Origin: Treponema sp.
GTDB lineage: Bacteria > Spirochaetota > Spirochaetia > Treponematales > Breznakiellaceae
Length of the DNA: 22,627 nucleotides
Assembly: GCA_031259345.1 (NCBI GenBank)
Contig: JAIRLQ010000060.1
Coordinates: forward strand, 1-22,627
Direction: 5' to 3'
Shown here piece by piece: positions 1 through 7,333 of this stretch. Positions within the stretch are counted from its first letter, which is position 1; each line of letters opens with the position of its first letter. The notes beneath the pieces were generated by a model that was not told the DNA's origin, made no database searches, and worked only from the letters and a program-made list of their open reading frames with translations. A program made the translations under genes and the position numbers.

Positions 1-15
1 CCGGGTTTTGGAACA
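1..15. repeat. Partial copy of a TGTTCCAAAACCCGG interspersed repeat
   Basis: The first 15 bases are the exact reverse complement of 21629-21643, the left arm and part of the loop of a perfect hairpin near the other end of the window. The 10-base core TGTTCCAAAA also occurs at 1391-1400 in front of gntR. The copy here is cut by the window edge, so its full structure cannot be seen. It is read as one member of a dispersed palindromic repeat family. The rest of 16-70 shows no gene or clear signal. Confidence 0.5.
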
Positions 16-70
16 AACTCCCTTATTTAAAAAACGCCCTTCCATATTTTCCGCCCCCGCTTAAAGCGAC

Positions 71-100
71 GCTGAAAAACACCAGGCCGCGTGTTTCAGC
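71..100 (-). terminator. Hairpin directly after agaS stop codon
   Basis: GCTGAAAAACAC and GTGTTTCAGC can pair over 10 base pairs with a two-base bulge and a short loop, and the structure begins one base beyond the agaS stop codon. There is no T-run on the minus strand after it, so an intrinsic terminator is only possible; it may instead protect the 3' end of the mRNA. The segment ACGCTGAAAAAC at its left side also occurs, inverted, in the hairpin at 2301-2337, suggesting a shared repeat origin. Confidence 0.4.
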
Positions 101-101
101 C

Positions 102-1283
102 CTAACTGTCAAGATCATACAACGTAACGCCCGAAACCACCCTTGTCAATTCACCTGTAGGAACGGGATTATCCGTGGGCAGGCCAAGGCTTATGGATTT
201 GAACATCGCCAGAAGCTGACAGAATACCAAACAGGAGATCCCAAAATAAAGTTCACCGTCCGCGCCGCGGTTTAGCGCCGGAATTACCAGATTTTCATCA
301 GTCTCAACCGCAAGGGCATCGGTACTTAGGGCGATTATCCTGTTGCCTTTTTTCTGCCTGCTGATTTCCCTGACAAGATCCAGATCGTATTTGGCGCTTA
401 AGGGATCGGGAGAAACAAGGTGAATTGTCAGGGTATTGTCCTTGATCACCGCCTTGGGCCCGTGCCTAAACCCCAGGGAACTTTCGTAATTAGTATTGAC
501 CGTACCGGCGGTGAGTTCCATGGATTTAAGGGCGGCTTCCTTGGCAATACCCTTGCAGCATCCGCTTCCGATGACAATAAGACGCTCATAATTTTTTTCA
601 GCCCAGCGGCGGGAAATCCCGGTTAATCGCGAGGCTTCTTTTTCGATCATATCCGAAAGGCGAACTATATCCGCGCGAATTTCTTCCAGCCTTGCGGAAT
701 TAAAAAAAGCAAAACAAGAGAGCAGCATACAGCTCACGCTGCTGGTCATGGCAAAGCCGTTGTCATTGCTCCCCTCGGGCATAACCAGGGTCATGCTTTT
801 GGGCGATTCCGAAGTAAGTTTGGCCAGGGCACTGGCGCCGTCACAGACAAGGGCGAGTTCCCATAGATCCTTTACGATACTACGGGCATATTGTACTGCC
901 CCCGTCGATTCCGGGCTGCTGCCGGAGCGGGCAAAGGAAACCAATAAGGTCGGTACGTTGGGGAACAATACCGAGCGGGGGGATGAAACAATGTCCGTGG
1001 TGGCGATAGCCTCACACCGGATCTTTGACGTCTTGCCGATGATAAAGGACAGCGTTTCTCCTATGTGGGCGGAACTGCCCGCCCCGGTAAGGATTATTCG
1101 CATGTTTTGGAGATTCCCGATTCTTTCTAAAAAAGAGACAATCTCAGCCTTCCTGGCCTCCAGGATACCGCAGAGGTCCCTCCAGAGATCCGGCTGCCGG
1201 GAAATTTCCGATGCCGTGGAGAAGGAATTTTTTGACTTAAAAAAAGCCTCGTCCAGTTCGTAAAAAATTTTACAGGTTTTCAT
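102..1283 (-). CDS. agaS: SIS-domain sugar-phosphate isomerase/deaminase, AgaS type
   Basis: The 393-residue protein has two SIS (phosphosugar-binding) domains. The first carries GAGSS at residues 67-71 and SGSS at 120-123. The second carries GSG at 239-241, followed by an EAALKSMELTAG helix and FRHGPK at 272-277, the usual signature of the AgaS/GlmS-isomerase group. Length is close to that of E. coli AgaS (about 384). It lacks the glutaminase domain of GlmS, so it should act in the catabolic direction, as a galactosamine-6-phosphate (or related amino-sugar phosphate) deaminase/isomerase in the cytoplasm. It is divergent from a GntR regulator. Its promoter carries the operator shared by the ABC/GH4 operon and the DUF4874 gene, so it is probably the phosphosugar step of that pathway. 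The exact substrate (GalN6P, GlcN6P or a ketose-6-phosphate) cannot be told from sequence. Confidence 0.85.
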   Translation of the reverse strand: MKTCKIFYELDEAFFKSKNSFSTASEISRQPDLWRDLCGILEARKAEIVSFLERIGNLQNMRIILTGAGSSAHIGETLSFIIGKTSKIRCEAIATTDIVSSPRSVLFPNVPTLLVSFARSGSSPESTGAVQYARSIVKDLWELALVCDGASALAKLTSESPKSMTLVMPEGSNDNGFAMTSSVSCMLLSCFAFFNSARLEEIRADIVRLSDMIEKEASRLTGISRRWAEKNYERLIVIGSGCCKGIAKEAALKSMELTAGTVNTNYESSLGFRHGPKAVIKDNTLTIHLVSPDPLSAKYDLDLVREISRQKKGNRIIALSTDALAVETDENLVIPALNRGADGELYFGISCLVFCQLLAMFKSISLGLPTDNPVPTGELTRVVSGVTLYDLDS

Positions 1284-1298
1284 GGTTTTACCCCAGAT

Positions 1299-1345
1299 GA
1301 TAATAACGTTATGACAATATTACCACCAATGAAGGAAAATGTCAA
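1299..1345 (-). promoter_or_regulatory. agaS promoter with GntR-type operator
   Basis: On the minus strand a perfect TTGACA (plus-strand 1340-1345) is followed after 17 bases by TAATAT (1317-1322), a plausible sigma-70 -10 box. Immediately downstream, at 1299-1317, the minus strand reads TTGTCATAACGTTATTATC, centred on the perfect palindrome ATAACGTTAT (1303-1312). It matches the sites at 4229-4247, 8730-8748 and 1366-1384 in most positions. A repressor bound here would sit between the -10 box and the start codon. Confidence 0.65.
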
Positions 1346-1354
1346 CCCGGCCCC

Positions 1355-1384
1355 TTGCGTTAACCTTGTTACAATACTATAATA
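1355..1384 (+). promoter_or_regulatory. gntR promoter with overlapping operator (autoregulation)
   Basis: TTGCGT (1355-1360), 17 bases, then TATAAT (1378-1383) gives a sigma-70-like promoter with a weak -35 box. The spacer and -10 box contain TTGTTACAATACTATAATA (1366-1384), a version of the operator found at the agaS, DUF4874 and GH4 promoters with the same 8-base spacing between half sites. This places the regulator under its own control. It is the least symmetrical of the four sites. Confidence 0.55.
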
Positions 1385-1444
1385 TGAGCCTGTTCCAAAA
1401 GCTGAAGGCGAACCGGAGGTTCGATGGAGCAGTCTCATATTATA
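1378..1444. repeat. 67-base inverted-repeat element in the gntR 5' leader
   Basis: TATAATATGAGCCTG (1378-1392) and CAGTCTCATATTATA (1430-1444) are inverted repeats matching at 14 of 15 positions. Inside lies a second hairpin, CGAACC/GGTTCG (1409-1414 and 1418-1423) with a 3-base loop, and a TGTTCCAAAA repeat core at 1391-1400. The left arm contains the gntR -10 box, and TATAAT recurs at the right end (1441-1446), so the arms may provide two alternative -10 boxes. It looks like a small mobile palindromic (REP/MITE-like) unit or a structured leader. Confidence 0.6.
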
Positions 1445-1472
1445 ATCTTTTTGGAAAAAAGTACCTATAGCC

Positions 1473-2204
1473 GTGGATGATCTGAATTTTGACAGGACAA
1501 AACCCCTTTCCCTCTATTATCAGTTAAAAGAAAAACTGTTACAGAAGATCCAGAACGGCGAATGGAAGAACGGCCAGAAAATTCCCTCTGAAACGGAACT
1601 CTGTACACTTTATAAAATAAGCCGCATCACAGTCCGCAAAGCCATTGAGGAACTTGTCCATGAAGGATATCTGGTCCGTTTCCAGGGCAAGGGAACTTTT
1701 GTGGCAAGCATTAGTTTTGAGCAGAAACTTTCCAAATTTTATTCCTTTAGTGAAGCCCTGCTGCAAAAAGGCAAAAAAGAACATGTAAAAATGCTTTCTT
1801 TTACGGTTGAACAGGCTGGCGACGCTATCGCCGAACGCCTCTCCATGGGCAAAAATGAAAAAATTTTCAGGATCTTAAGGCTGCGGAGCGTGGACGAGAC
1901 CGCCTACGCGGTGGAAACTTCTTACATTCCCCACAGCCTCTGTCCCCGCCTCAATGAAAAGGATACCATTGGAAAAGGGCTTTACAATTCCATGCGCGGC
2001 CTGGGGGTCAACCCCCAACGGATCATAGAAAAATTCCGGGCCGATGCCATACACCCTTACGAGGCGAAGCAAATGAAACTCAAGGCCGGACAGCCTATCA
2101 TCCATATCGAACGGACGACCTTTGACGGCCCCCGTATTATTGAATATTGCGTTTCCATTGTCAGAGGCGACTTTTTCACCTATACGGTGGAAATGAAAAG
2201 CTAG
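1473..2204 (+). CDS. GntR-family transcriptional regulator with UTRA ligand domain
   Basis: The 243-residue protein has an N-terminal winged helix (about residues 8-78: PLSLYYQL, KIPSETELC, SRITVRKAIEELVHEGYL, QGKGTFVA), the hallmark of the GntR family. A UTRA domain follows (about 95-235), the HutC/NagR-type effector pocket that usually binds a phosphorylated sugar or a small metabolite. The start is taken as the GTG at 1473; the ribosome site (GGAAAAAAG, 1453-1461) is weak and no better start is seen. The gene is divergent from agaS. A shared operator motif at agaS, its own promoter, the DUF4874 gene and the GH4/ABC operon makes it the probable local regulator, with a sugar phosphate as the likely inducer. 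That assignment is inference. Confidence 0.88.
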   Translation: MDDLNFDRTKPLSLYYQLKEKLLQKIQNGEWKNGQKIPSETELCTLYKISRITVRKAIEELVHEGYLVRFQGKGTFVASISFEQKLSKFYSFSEALLQKGKKEHVKMLSFTVEQAGDAIAERLSMGKNEKIFRILRLRSVDETAYAVETSYIPHSLCPRLNEKDTIGKGLYNSMRGLGVNPQRIIEKFRADAIHPYEAKQMKLKAGQPIIHIERTTFDGPRIIEYCVSIVRGDFFTYTVEMKS

Positions 2205-2212
2205 GGAAGCAC

Positions 2213-2238
2213 CAAAAAACGCCATCGAGCGTTTTTTG
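2213..2238. terminator. Bidirectional intrinsic terminator
   Basis: CAAAAAACGC (2213-2222) and GCGTTTTTTG (2229-2238) form a perfect 10-base-pair stem around the loop CATCGA. Each strand ends in a run of six T, so it can stop transcription from gntR on the plus strand and from the convergent DUF4874 gene on the minus strand. It starts 8 bases after the gntR stop codon. Confidence 0.75.
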
Positions 2239-2300
2239 ATGCTACTTTAATGAAGTATTTACGCAATAAAATGAGCAAATACATCGAGCCGTAGGTTCGT

Positions 2301-2337
2301 GGACACGATGAAAAGCATCGGGTTTTTCAGCGTGTCC
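2301..2337. repeat. Hairpin/repeat between gntR and the DUF4874 gene
   Basis: GGACACG (2301-2307) pairs with CGTGTCC (2331-2337), and CGATG/CATCG can form an inner hairpin. The minus strand reads ACGCTGAAAAAC, shared with position 69-80. Just outside, the minus-strand CGAACCTACGGCTCGATG resembles CGAACCGGAGGTTCGATG in the gntR leader element (1409-1426). It ends a few bases after the DUF4874 stop codon, so it may act in 3' end formation. It is probably a degenerate interspersed repeat. Confidence 0.45.
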
Positions 2338-2344
2338 CTAGTTC

Positions 2345-4168
2345 TTACCTGACTGTCGTTGAACAAATCAGGTTTGCCCCCAAATCCGCATCCCAAATGC
2401 TGCCATTGTTCGCAAACTGTATACAACGTTTGTTAACGCTCAATTCTTTGGGATCCTGAATCTTCAGGTAAACGTCATAATCACCGGCGGGTACACTGCC
2501 AAATGTTCTCATAGTAACTTTGAAAATCAAGTTACGGTACGCGGCCGTATTGGTTGGCCTATTGTCCGGATCGGGCCGCCAATTCCTTGCGTCAACGTTT
2601 GTAAGCGCCGTATAGACCGCCGACGTATCCTTGTTCTTCAATATTACATACACATTTTTCCTGTTCACAACATTACCAAAGCCGACATTTTGGATCTTCC
2701 CGGCGAACCACAAAGTGCCGTCCTTCGTTACACTTGCGCTTGCCCTGGCCTCACGCAGCACCAAGCGGTAACCCAGCCTGTCGCGCCAGAATTCCAATCC
2801 GTTTTTGCCGTTATATACCGGATCAAAGACAGCGGCTTTATTTGGTTCCGGGTACGAGTTCGCCATCGGCGCAGTGACGGCTGTTTCAGTATAGATAAAG
2901 TCCTTCCACCGCTCATGAACGTCCTCTTCATAATCCGCATTCAGGTAAACTGTTTGGGCATAAGAGGCTTCCCAGGCAACAAAGGGATAGGTATTCCAAA
3001 GGGTCTCATCGCCTTGGGCTTCGCCGCCATAGAAATTGTTTTGTTTTCTGATCCAGGTCATAACTTTGCCCCGGTCATAATCATCCTCATCTCCGATCCC
3101 AAGCCAGCCGGCCCCTTCGGAAAGCGAACCCCAGTCATCAGGATAGTTGTCGCCTTCGTCCTCACCATAGGCATAACTATCGTTGAAAAAACCGAAACGC
3201 GCCTCCGGGGTTCCCGGCTGCGGCGCCGGCATGGTGTCAATATCAGCAAAGCTATAACCGGTTCCGTAATAATTGTTATACCATGACAGGAATGCGCCGG
3301 CATGTACTATAATCGAACGCGATGCGGGTACCGCATCCAGGAGCGCATCCAAAAGCCAGGCGTAGGCGTCGGCGCTTGTGCCAAAAGTTGTTGAGTGCAT
3401 TTCGCCCCACGGGCCGAAGAAACCTCCGTCAACCGCCATTATGACGTCTTCGTATTCATGAAAGATGGGTTTTAATTGAGAAATATGCTGCAGTAATGTT
3501 TCCTTAGGCGGTTCAATATCCTGTATGCTCCGGTCAACGTAACCGCTAATATCACTTTCAAATTCAACCCAGGACCAGCCTGCTCCGTCGTAGTTAAAGC
3601 GCGCAAGGGAAACTCCCTTACCATCTCTTACCTGTTGAAATCTGTCCCGTATATATTTAATGGCGGCAGGCGTTAAGGCTTGATTCGTTCCTCTCGCTAC
3701 ATTAGGAACAATATCCCTAATATATTCTTCAATTGACATAGTATTGCCTACACCGTTCCCATTATATCTGGGATTGGGCCGTTCTATGAACGCGTTGCCG
3801 GAAAAGCGCCTCAAGTCAAAATACATGTGGCTGACTCTGGTATTGGCCGTAACCCCGCCGCCTCCTATTGTAACCGGATTAGTTCCGACATTAACCGTAG
3901 TGTTAATACCTGATTCTAAACCGGTAACCGGTACTACAAGCCCGTCGTTAGCCCTGTAAAAACCCCTGTCAGGATTGGGAATATCAACAGGATTTTCGGT
4001 ATAGTCAAGGGCCTGCGGCACAAGATCTGCCGGGATCTTTTCTCCCGGTACATAGTAGTCAGCCGGGTAAACATTAATGTAATCTGTGTCCCCCTCGCCG
4101 CAGGAAACCATCAGCGCGGCTAAAACCACAATGGCCGCCGTAAAAAAAGCTAAAATCCCTTTTTTCAT
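2345..4168 (-). CDS. DUF4874/DUF4832 surface or periplasmic lipoprotein
   Basis: The 607-residue product begins with a lipoprotein signal peptide (positive start, hydrophobic stretch, lipobox MVSC with Cys23). NPDRGF at 65-70 opens a DUF4874-like TIM-barrel-like region with GFFGPWGEMHST at 249-260. A DUF4832-like C-terminal half follows from about residue 325 (FGFFNDSYAYG, then LGYRLVLREA at 465-474 and a beta-rich end). Proteins with this pair of domains are extracytoplasmic and of unknown function; a glycoside-hydrolase-like role is often suspected. The ribosome site GGAGG lies 6 bases before the ATG. It has its own strong promoter with the GntR-type operator, so it belongs functionally with the ABC transporter and GH4 genes. 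Conserved acidic residues such as E256 in WGE are candidates for catalysis, but this is speculation. Confidence 0.8.
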   Translation of the reverse strand: MKKGILAFFTAAIVVLAALMVSCGEGDTDYINVYPADYYVPGEKIPADLVPQALDYTENPVDIPNPDRGFYRANDGLVVPVTGLESGINTTVNVGTNPVTIGGGGVTANTRVSHMYFDLRRFSGNAFIERPNPRYNGNGVGNTMSIEEYIRDIVPNVARGTNQALTPAAIKYIRDRFQQVRDGKGVSLARFNYDGAGWSWVEFESDISGYVDRSIQDIEPPKETLLQHISQLKPIFHEYEDVIMAVDGGFFGPWGEMHSTTFGTSADAYAWLLDALLDAVPASRSIIVHAGAFLSWYNNYYGTGYSFADIDTMPAPQPGTPEARFGFFNDSYAYGEDEGDNYPDDWGSLSEGAGWLGIGDEDDYDRGKVMTWIRKQNNFYGGEAQGDETLWNTYPFVAWEASYAQTVYLNADYEEDVHERWKDFIYTETAVTAPMANSYPEPNKAAVFDPVYNGKNGLEFWRDRLGYRLVLREARASASVTKDGTLWFAGKIQNVGFGNVVNRKNVYVILKNKDTSAVYTALTNVDARNWRPDPDNRPTNTAAYRNLIFKVTMRTFGSVPAGDYDVYLKIQDPKELSVNKRCIQFANNGSIWDADLGANLICSTTVR

Positions 4169-4228
4169 ATATAACCTCCGTAAACATTTTGGCTCCTGTC
4201 CATGCCATTAAGTTATAATAACATAATG

Positions 4229-4266
4229 TTGTTATAATATTATAAACTATTTTGCCCCTTTGTCAA
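4229..4266 (-). promoter_or_regulatory. DUF4874 gene promoter with perfect-palindrome operator
   Basis: On the minus strand TTGACA (plus 4261-4266), 16 bases and TATAAT (plus 4239-4244) form a consensus sigma-70 promoter. The operator TTGTTATAATATTATAAAC (plus 4229-4247) covers the -10 box and contains a perfect 14-base palindrome, TTATAATATTATAA (4232-4245). A further TTATAA half site at 4213-4218 and the palindrome AACATAATGTT (4220-4230) extend the symmetry, so two repressor dimers may bind side by side. Confidence 0.72.
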
Positions 4267-4290
4267 GAGTTTTTTATATGGATTTTATAC

Positions 4291-5124
4291 TTATTTCATT
4301 CCTGAAATGGCGGCGCCTTTGATAAAATGCTTTTGGAAGAGGAGAAACACAACCGTTACCGGAATCATGATGAGCGCCGCGGCGGCAAGGCAGGCTGAAA
4401 TATCCATGATATGGGGCCCGTTGGTAAAATAGGCAAGGGCTATGGGCAGGGTCATGTTCTTTACGTTTTCCAGCATTATCAGGGGCTGAAGATATTCATT
4501 CCAGGTACCAAGGAAGCTAAAGATGGCCAGGGCCGCCAGGCAGGGCCGCAAGAGGGGTACGATGATGTTCAGATAGATGCTAAGGTTCGACGCCCCGTCT
4601 ATAAGGGCGGCTTCCCAGAGGCTGTCGGGGATGCCCTCGCAGAACTGGCGGCAGAGGAATATGCCGAAGCCCGAAACCATGTTGGGAACAATCAGGGCAA
4701 AAAGGGTATTGTAAAGGCCGATGTGGTTCACAATAAGAAAATTCGGAATCATGATGGTCTGAAAAGGAACCATCATGGAAGCCAGAATTACCCAGAACAG
4801 CAAAGTACGTCCGGGAAATTTAAATTTGGCAAAAACAAAACCGGCGATAGAACTGGAAAAAAGAACGATAGACGTAACCGAAACGGTTGTGATAACACTG
4901 TTTTTGAACCAGCTAAAAAAGGGCGTCCGCTTAAATACCGTAACGTAACTCGACAGGGTCCAGTTAAGCGGCAGCATTTTAAAGGGGTTCCGCAGCAGTT
5001 CCTGGGTCCGCTTGAAGGTGTTAAGCAGCATCCACACATAGGGCATGACCATAATAAAGACAAAAAAGGCCCCAAAGACGATAAGAAACAGATAATGGAT
5101 TGGGATAGATTTCCGCCCGGTCAT
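4291..5124 (-). CDS. Carbohydrate ABC transporter permease, MalG type (CUT1)
   Basis: The 277-residue inner-membrane protein has about six hydrophobic segments and the permease EAA loop EAALIDGASNLSIYLNIIVPLLRP, where the ATPase subunit docks. This is the MalG-like half of a CUT1 sugar importer. Its start codon lies one base after the stop codon of the MalF-like partner, so translation is coupled. It is the last gene of the GH4 - binding protein - permease - permease operon. No clear terminator follows, so some read-through into the DUF4874 gene is possible. The sugar transported cannot be read from the sequence. No ATP-binding subunit is encoded in the window. Confidence 0.9.
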   Translation of the reverse strand: MTGRKSIPIHYLFLIVFGAFFVFIMVMPYVWMLLNTFKRTQELLRNPFKMLPLNWTLSSYVTVFKRTPFFSWFKNSVITTVSVTSIVLFSSSIAGFVFAKFKFPGRTLLFWVILASMMVPFQTIMIPNFLIVNHIGLYNTLFALIVPNMVSGFGIFLCRQFCEGIPDSLWEAALIDGASNLSIYLNIIVPLLRPCLAALAIFSFLGTWNEYLQPLIMLENVKNMTLPIALAYFTNGPHIMDISACLAAAALIMIPVTVVFLLFQKHFIKGAAISGMK

Positions 5125-5125
5125 C

Positions 5126-6004
5126 TTAATACCCCCAATCGGCTTTATTGAGTTTCTGGGAAATTATGGTAAACACCATAATCACCAGGAAAAGCCCCAG
5201 GGAAATAGCCGAAGCATAGCCCATGTTCTTATACCTGAAGGCGGTGCGGTATATAAAAAGAGACAGCACCAGCCCTATGTCATTGGGCCCCCCCAAATCC
5301 CGCTGCATTATGTCAAACTGCGCAAAGGACTGGAAGTAAAAAATCATGGTCATGGCAAGGACAAAACAGGTGGTCCTTGCCAGGAGCGGAAGGGTGATCC
5401 TAAAAAAGCGGGAGACCGGCCCCGCGCCGTCAATTACTGCGGCTTCGTAAAAATCCCTGGGGATGCCGTCAATGCCGGCGCAGAACAGGATGATATTATA
5501 CCCGATGTCGGCCCAGAGGGAAAAAACAATAATCGCCGGCAGCACCGTCCCCGCTTCACCAAGCCAGGCCCGCGGGGTCATTCCAAAAAGCTTGCCCAGG
5601 ATGCCGTTAATAACGCCGACCCGCTGATCGAACATTACTCTCCACACAAGACCTGTGGCCGCCAGAGGCGCCACGCAGGGCATGAAAAAAATCACCCTAA
5701 AACCCGACCGTATTCTATTGCTCTTGAACGAGCTGATTATCTGGGCGATGAACAGGGTAAGAACCAGGTTTATCCCCGTGGCAAATACCCCAAAATAAAG
5801 GGTATGAGCGAGGGCCTTGTAAAAGATTGGATCCTTAAACAGCCTGGTGAAATTGGAAAAACCCACAAAGGTATTGTGTGCATTCAGGGGGCTGTAATCA
5901 AAGAGGGAAATCCCCAGCCCTAAAAAGATGGGGATAATCTGAAAGGTTGCAATGATAATAAAAACCGGGGCCAGCACCAAAATGACAAACTTATGACTTT
6001 TCAT
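5126..6004 (-). CDS. Carbohydrate ABC transporter permease, MalF type (CUT1)
   Basis: The 292-residue membrane protein has an N-terminal membrane helix starting near residue 6 and several further helices. Its EAA loop reads EAAVIDGAGPVSRFFRITLP, typical of the MalF/UgpA/MsmF half of CUT1 importers. It would form the membrane channel with the next gene. A strong ribosome site (GGGGAGGAAG) precedes the ATG. It lies 32 bases after the solute-binding protein gene in the same operon. It lacks the long periplasmic insert of E. coli MalF, as is usual for most members of the family. Confidence 0.9.
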   Translation of the reverse strand: MKSHKFVILVLAPVFIIIATFQIIPIFLGLGISLFDYSPLNAHNTFVGFSNFTRLFKDPIFYKALAHTLYFGVFATGINLVLTLFIAQIISSFKSNRIRSGFRVIFFMPCVAPLAATGLVWRVMFDQRVGVINGILGKLFGMTPRAWLGEAGTVLPAIIVFSLWADIGYNIILFCAGIDGIPRDFYEAAVIDGAGPVSRFFRITLPLLARTTCFVLAMTMIFYFQSFAQFDIMQRDLGGPNDIGLVLSLFIYRTAFRYKNMGYASAISLGLFLVIMVFTIISQKLNKADWGY

Positions 6005-6036
6005 AGCTTCCTCCCCGGTTTCTTTTCAGCCTGGTT

Positions 6037-7320
6037 TTACAAGGCGTTTTCGTTACATTCGTCAGTCAGCCTTTTAACCGCGGCATCCACAGAAACACCG
6101 TTCTGTACCATATCCACAAATACGTTGGCCAGCGCGGTTTTCATTATATCGGTGTTTATATACCCTATATGCCGGGCGCCGTCCAGAACGTCAACCACGT
6201 ATTTGGCATACGGCAGGGCGCTCAGGTACGCGGAGCTGGTTGCGGCCGCTTTCTGGGGAGGAATCATGCCGCGGTCGATAGCCATCTGTATAAGGTTTTC
6301 GGTCCTGTGGCAATACTCCACAAATTTCCAGCATTCCTCGGGGTATTGGGTTCCGGCATTAACAGCCTGGCTCCAGCCCGTCTCGGCAACCCATTTTTTC
6401 TCCGGCCCGTAAAACGGAAGGCCTATATAGTCAAAATCCCTGCCCCACTCAACGCCGTACATTTCCTTTCCCTCGGCTATGGTCCAGAAGCCGCGGGGCG
6501 CCATAAGGCCGGTCCCGAGGAAGACTTCGTATTCATTATCGAAACCTGAACCGAGAAAGGTGCTGATGTCGGTAAGATGGTCTGCCGTAACGTAATTTAC
6601 CAGGGTCTGAAGGGCTTCCTTGGCAACGGGGGTTTCAAAATTGAACCTGTGTCCGTCGTTTTCAAGGTAATTGCCGCCCTTGGAAACGATCATGGCGGTG
6701 TAGGTAAAGAGCAGAGTATCGTTGCTGACGAAATTCCAGCCCTTCATCTCGAATTGGCCGTTCCGGTAAATCCGGTTCTTTCGGGCTATATCAATCATCT
6801 CATCCCAGGTGGCGGGATAGGCCACGCCGTGTTCCTCAAACCAGGGCTTTAGAACCAGAAGCCCTCCACCCTCCTGGTTGAACTCTATGGGAACGCCGTA
6901 GTATTTCCCGTTGTACTGAACCCCTTTGAGCACCGGATCGTAGCAGTCGTTTTTGATTTCGTCGATCAGGTAATCCGGCGCCGGGGACAAAGCGCCTGAG
7001 GGGGCGAAATCCAGGATCCAGCCGCCCCAAAGTTCAAAGATGTCGGCGCCGCCCGTCCTGGAAGCCAGAGCGGTCTGGGTCTTTTGCTCAAAGTCATCGT
7101 AGGGGAAGGCTTCGATCTCAATTTTAACATCGGGGTTTTCCTTCATAAACCCCGCGGCCAGACGCTCGTTGGATTCATTCCAGGGCACATTCTGGTGGGT
7201 CCAGAGCCGCAGGACCTTCACGCTGCCTGAAGCTCCCTCTTTTTTCTTTGAACATCCTGTAACAATCACCGTAACAGCAATGATTGCCAGAACCGCCGCT
7301 AAAAGCCTGTGCTTTTTCAT
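6037..7320 (-). CDS. ABC transporter sugar-binding lipoprotein (CUT1)
   Basis: From the ATG at 7320 the product has 427 residues. A lipoprotein signal peptide ends at IVTGC (Cys23), followed by the CUT1 binding-protein pattern: LRLWTHQN near the start of the mature protein, a run of aromatic residues, and the conserved ...YNGKYYGVP segment. An in-frame start 63 bases further upstream would put 21 residues before the signal peptide. It is rejected because GGAGG lies just before the 7320 ATG and because the signal peptide must be N-terminal. The protein would deliver a sugar or glycoside to the two permeases encoded after it. It starts 13 bases after the GH4 stop codon, and its ribosome site lies in that gap. 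Confidence 0.9.
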   Translation of the reverse strand: MKKHRLLAAVLAIIAVTVIVTGCSKKKEGASGSVKVLRLWTHQNVPWNESNERLAAGFMKENPDVKIEIEAFPYDDFEQKTQTALASRTGGADIFELWGGWILDFAPSGALSPAPDYLIDEIKNDCYDPVLKGVQYNGKYYGVPIEFNQEGGGLLVLKPWFEEHGVAYPATWDEMIDIARKNRIYRNGQFEMKGWNFVSNDTLLFTYTAMIVSKGGNYLENDGHRFNFETPVAKEALQTLVNYVTADHLTDISTFLGSGFDNEYEVFLGTGLMAPRGFWTIAEGKEMYGVEWGRDFDYIGLPFYGPEKKWVAETGWSQAVNAGTQYPEECWKFVEYCHRTENLIQMAIDRGMIPPQKAAATSSAYLSALPYAKYVVDVLDGARHIGYINTDIMKTALANVFVDMVQNGVSVDAAVKRLTDECNENAL

Positions 7321-7333
7321 CTTTTCCTCCATA

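Noticed and set aside
748..1263. 171-codon open frame on the plus strand inside agaS
   Set aside because: Antisense to a gene with clear SIS motifs; the translation has no domain, and its start lacks a ribosome site.
1401..1430. tRNA-like T-arm (GGTTCGA) in the gntR leader
   Set aside because: No acceptor, D-arm or anticodon stem can be built around it; the palindromic repeat explains the sequence.
4411..5151. 246-codon plus-strand frame across the MalG-type permease
   Set aside because: The opposite strand encodes a permease with an EAA loop and membrane helices; this frame is charged, low in structure and a by-product of that coding.
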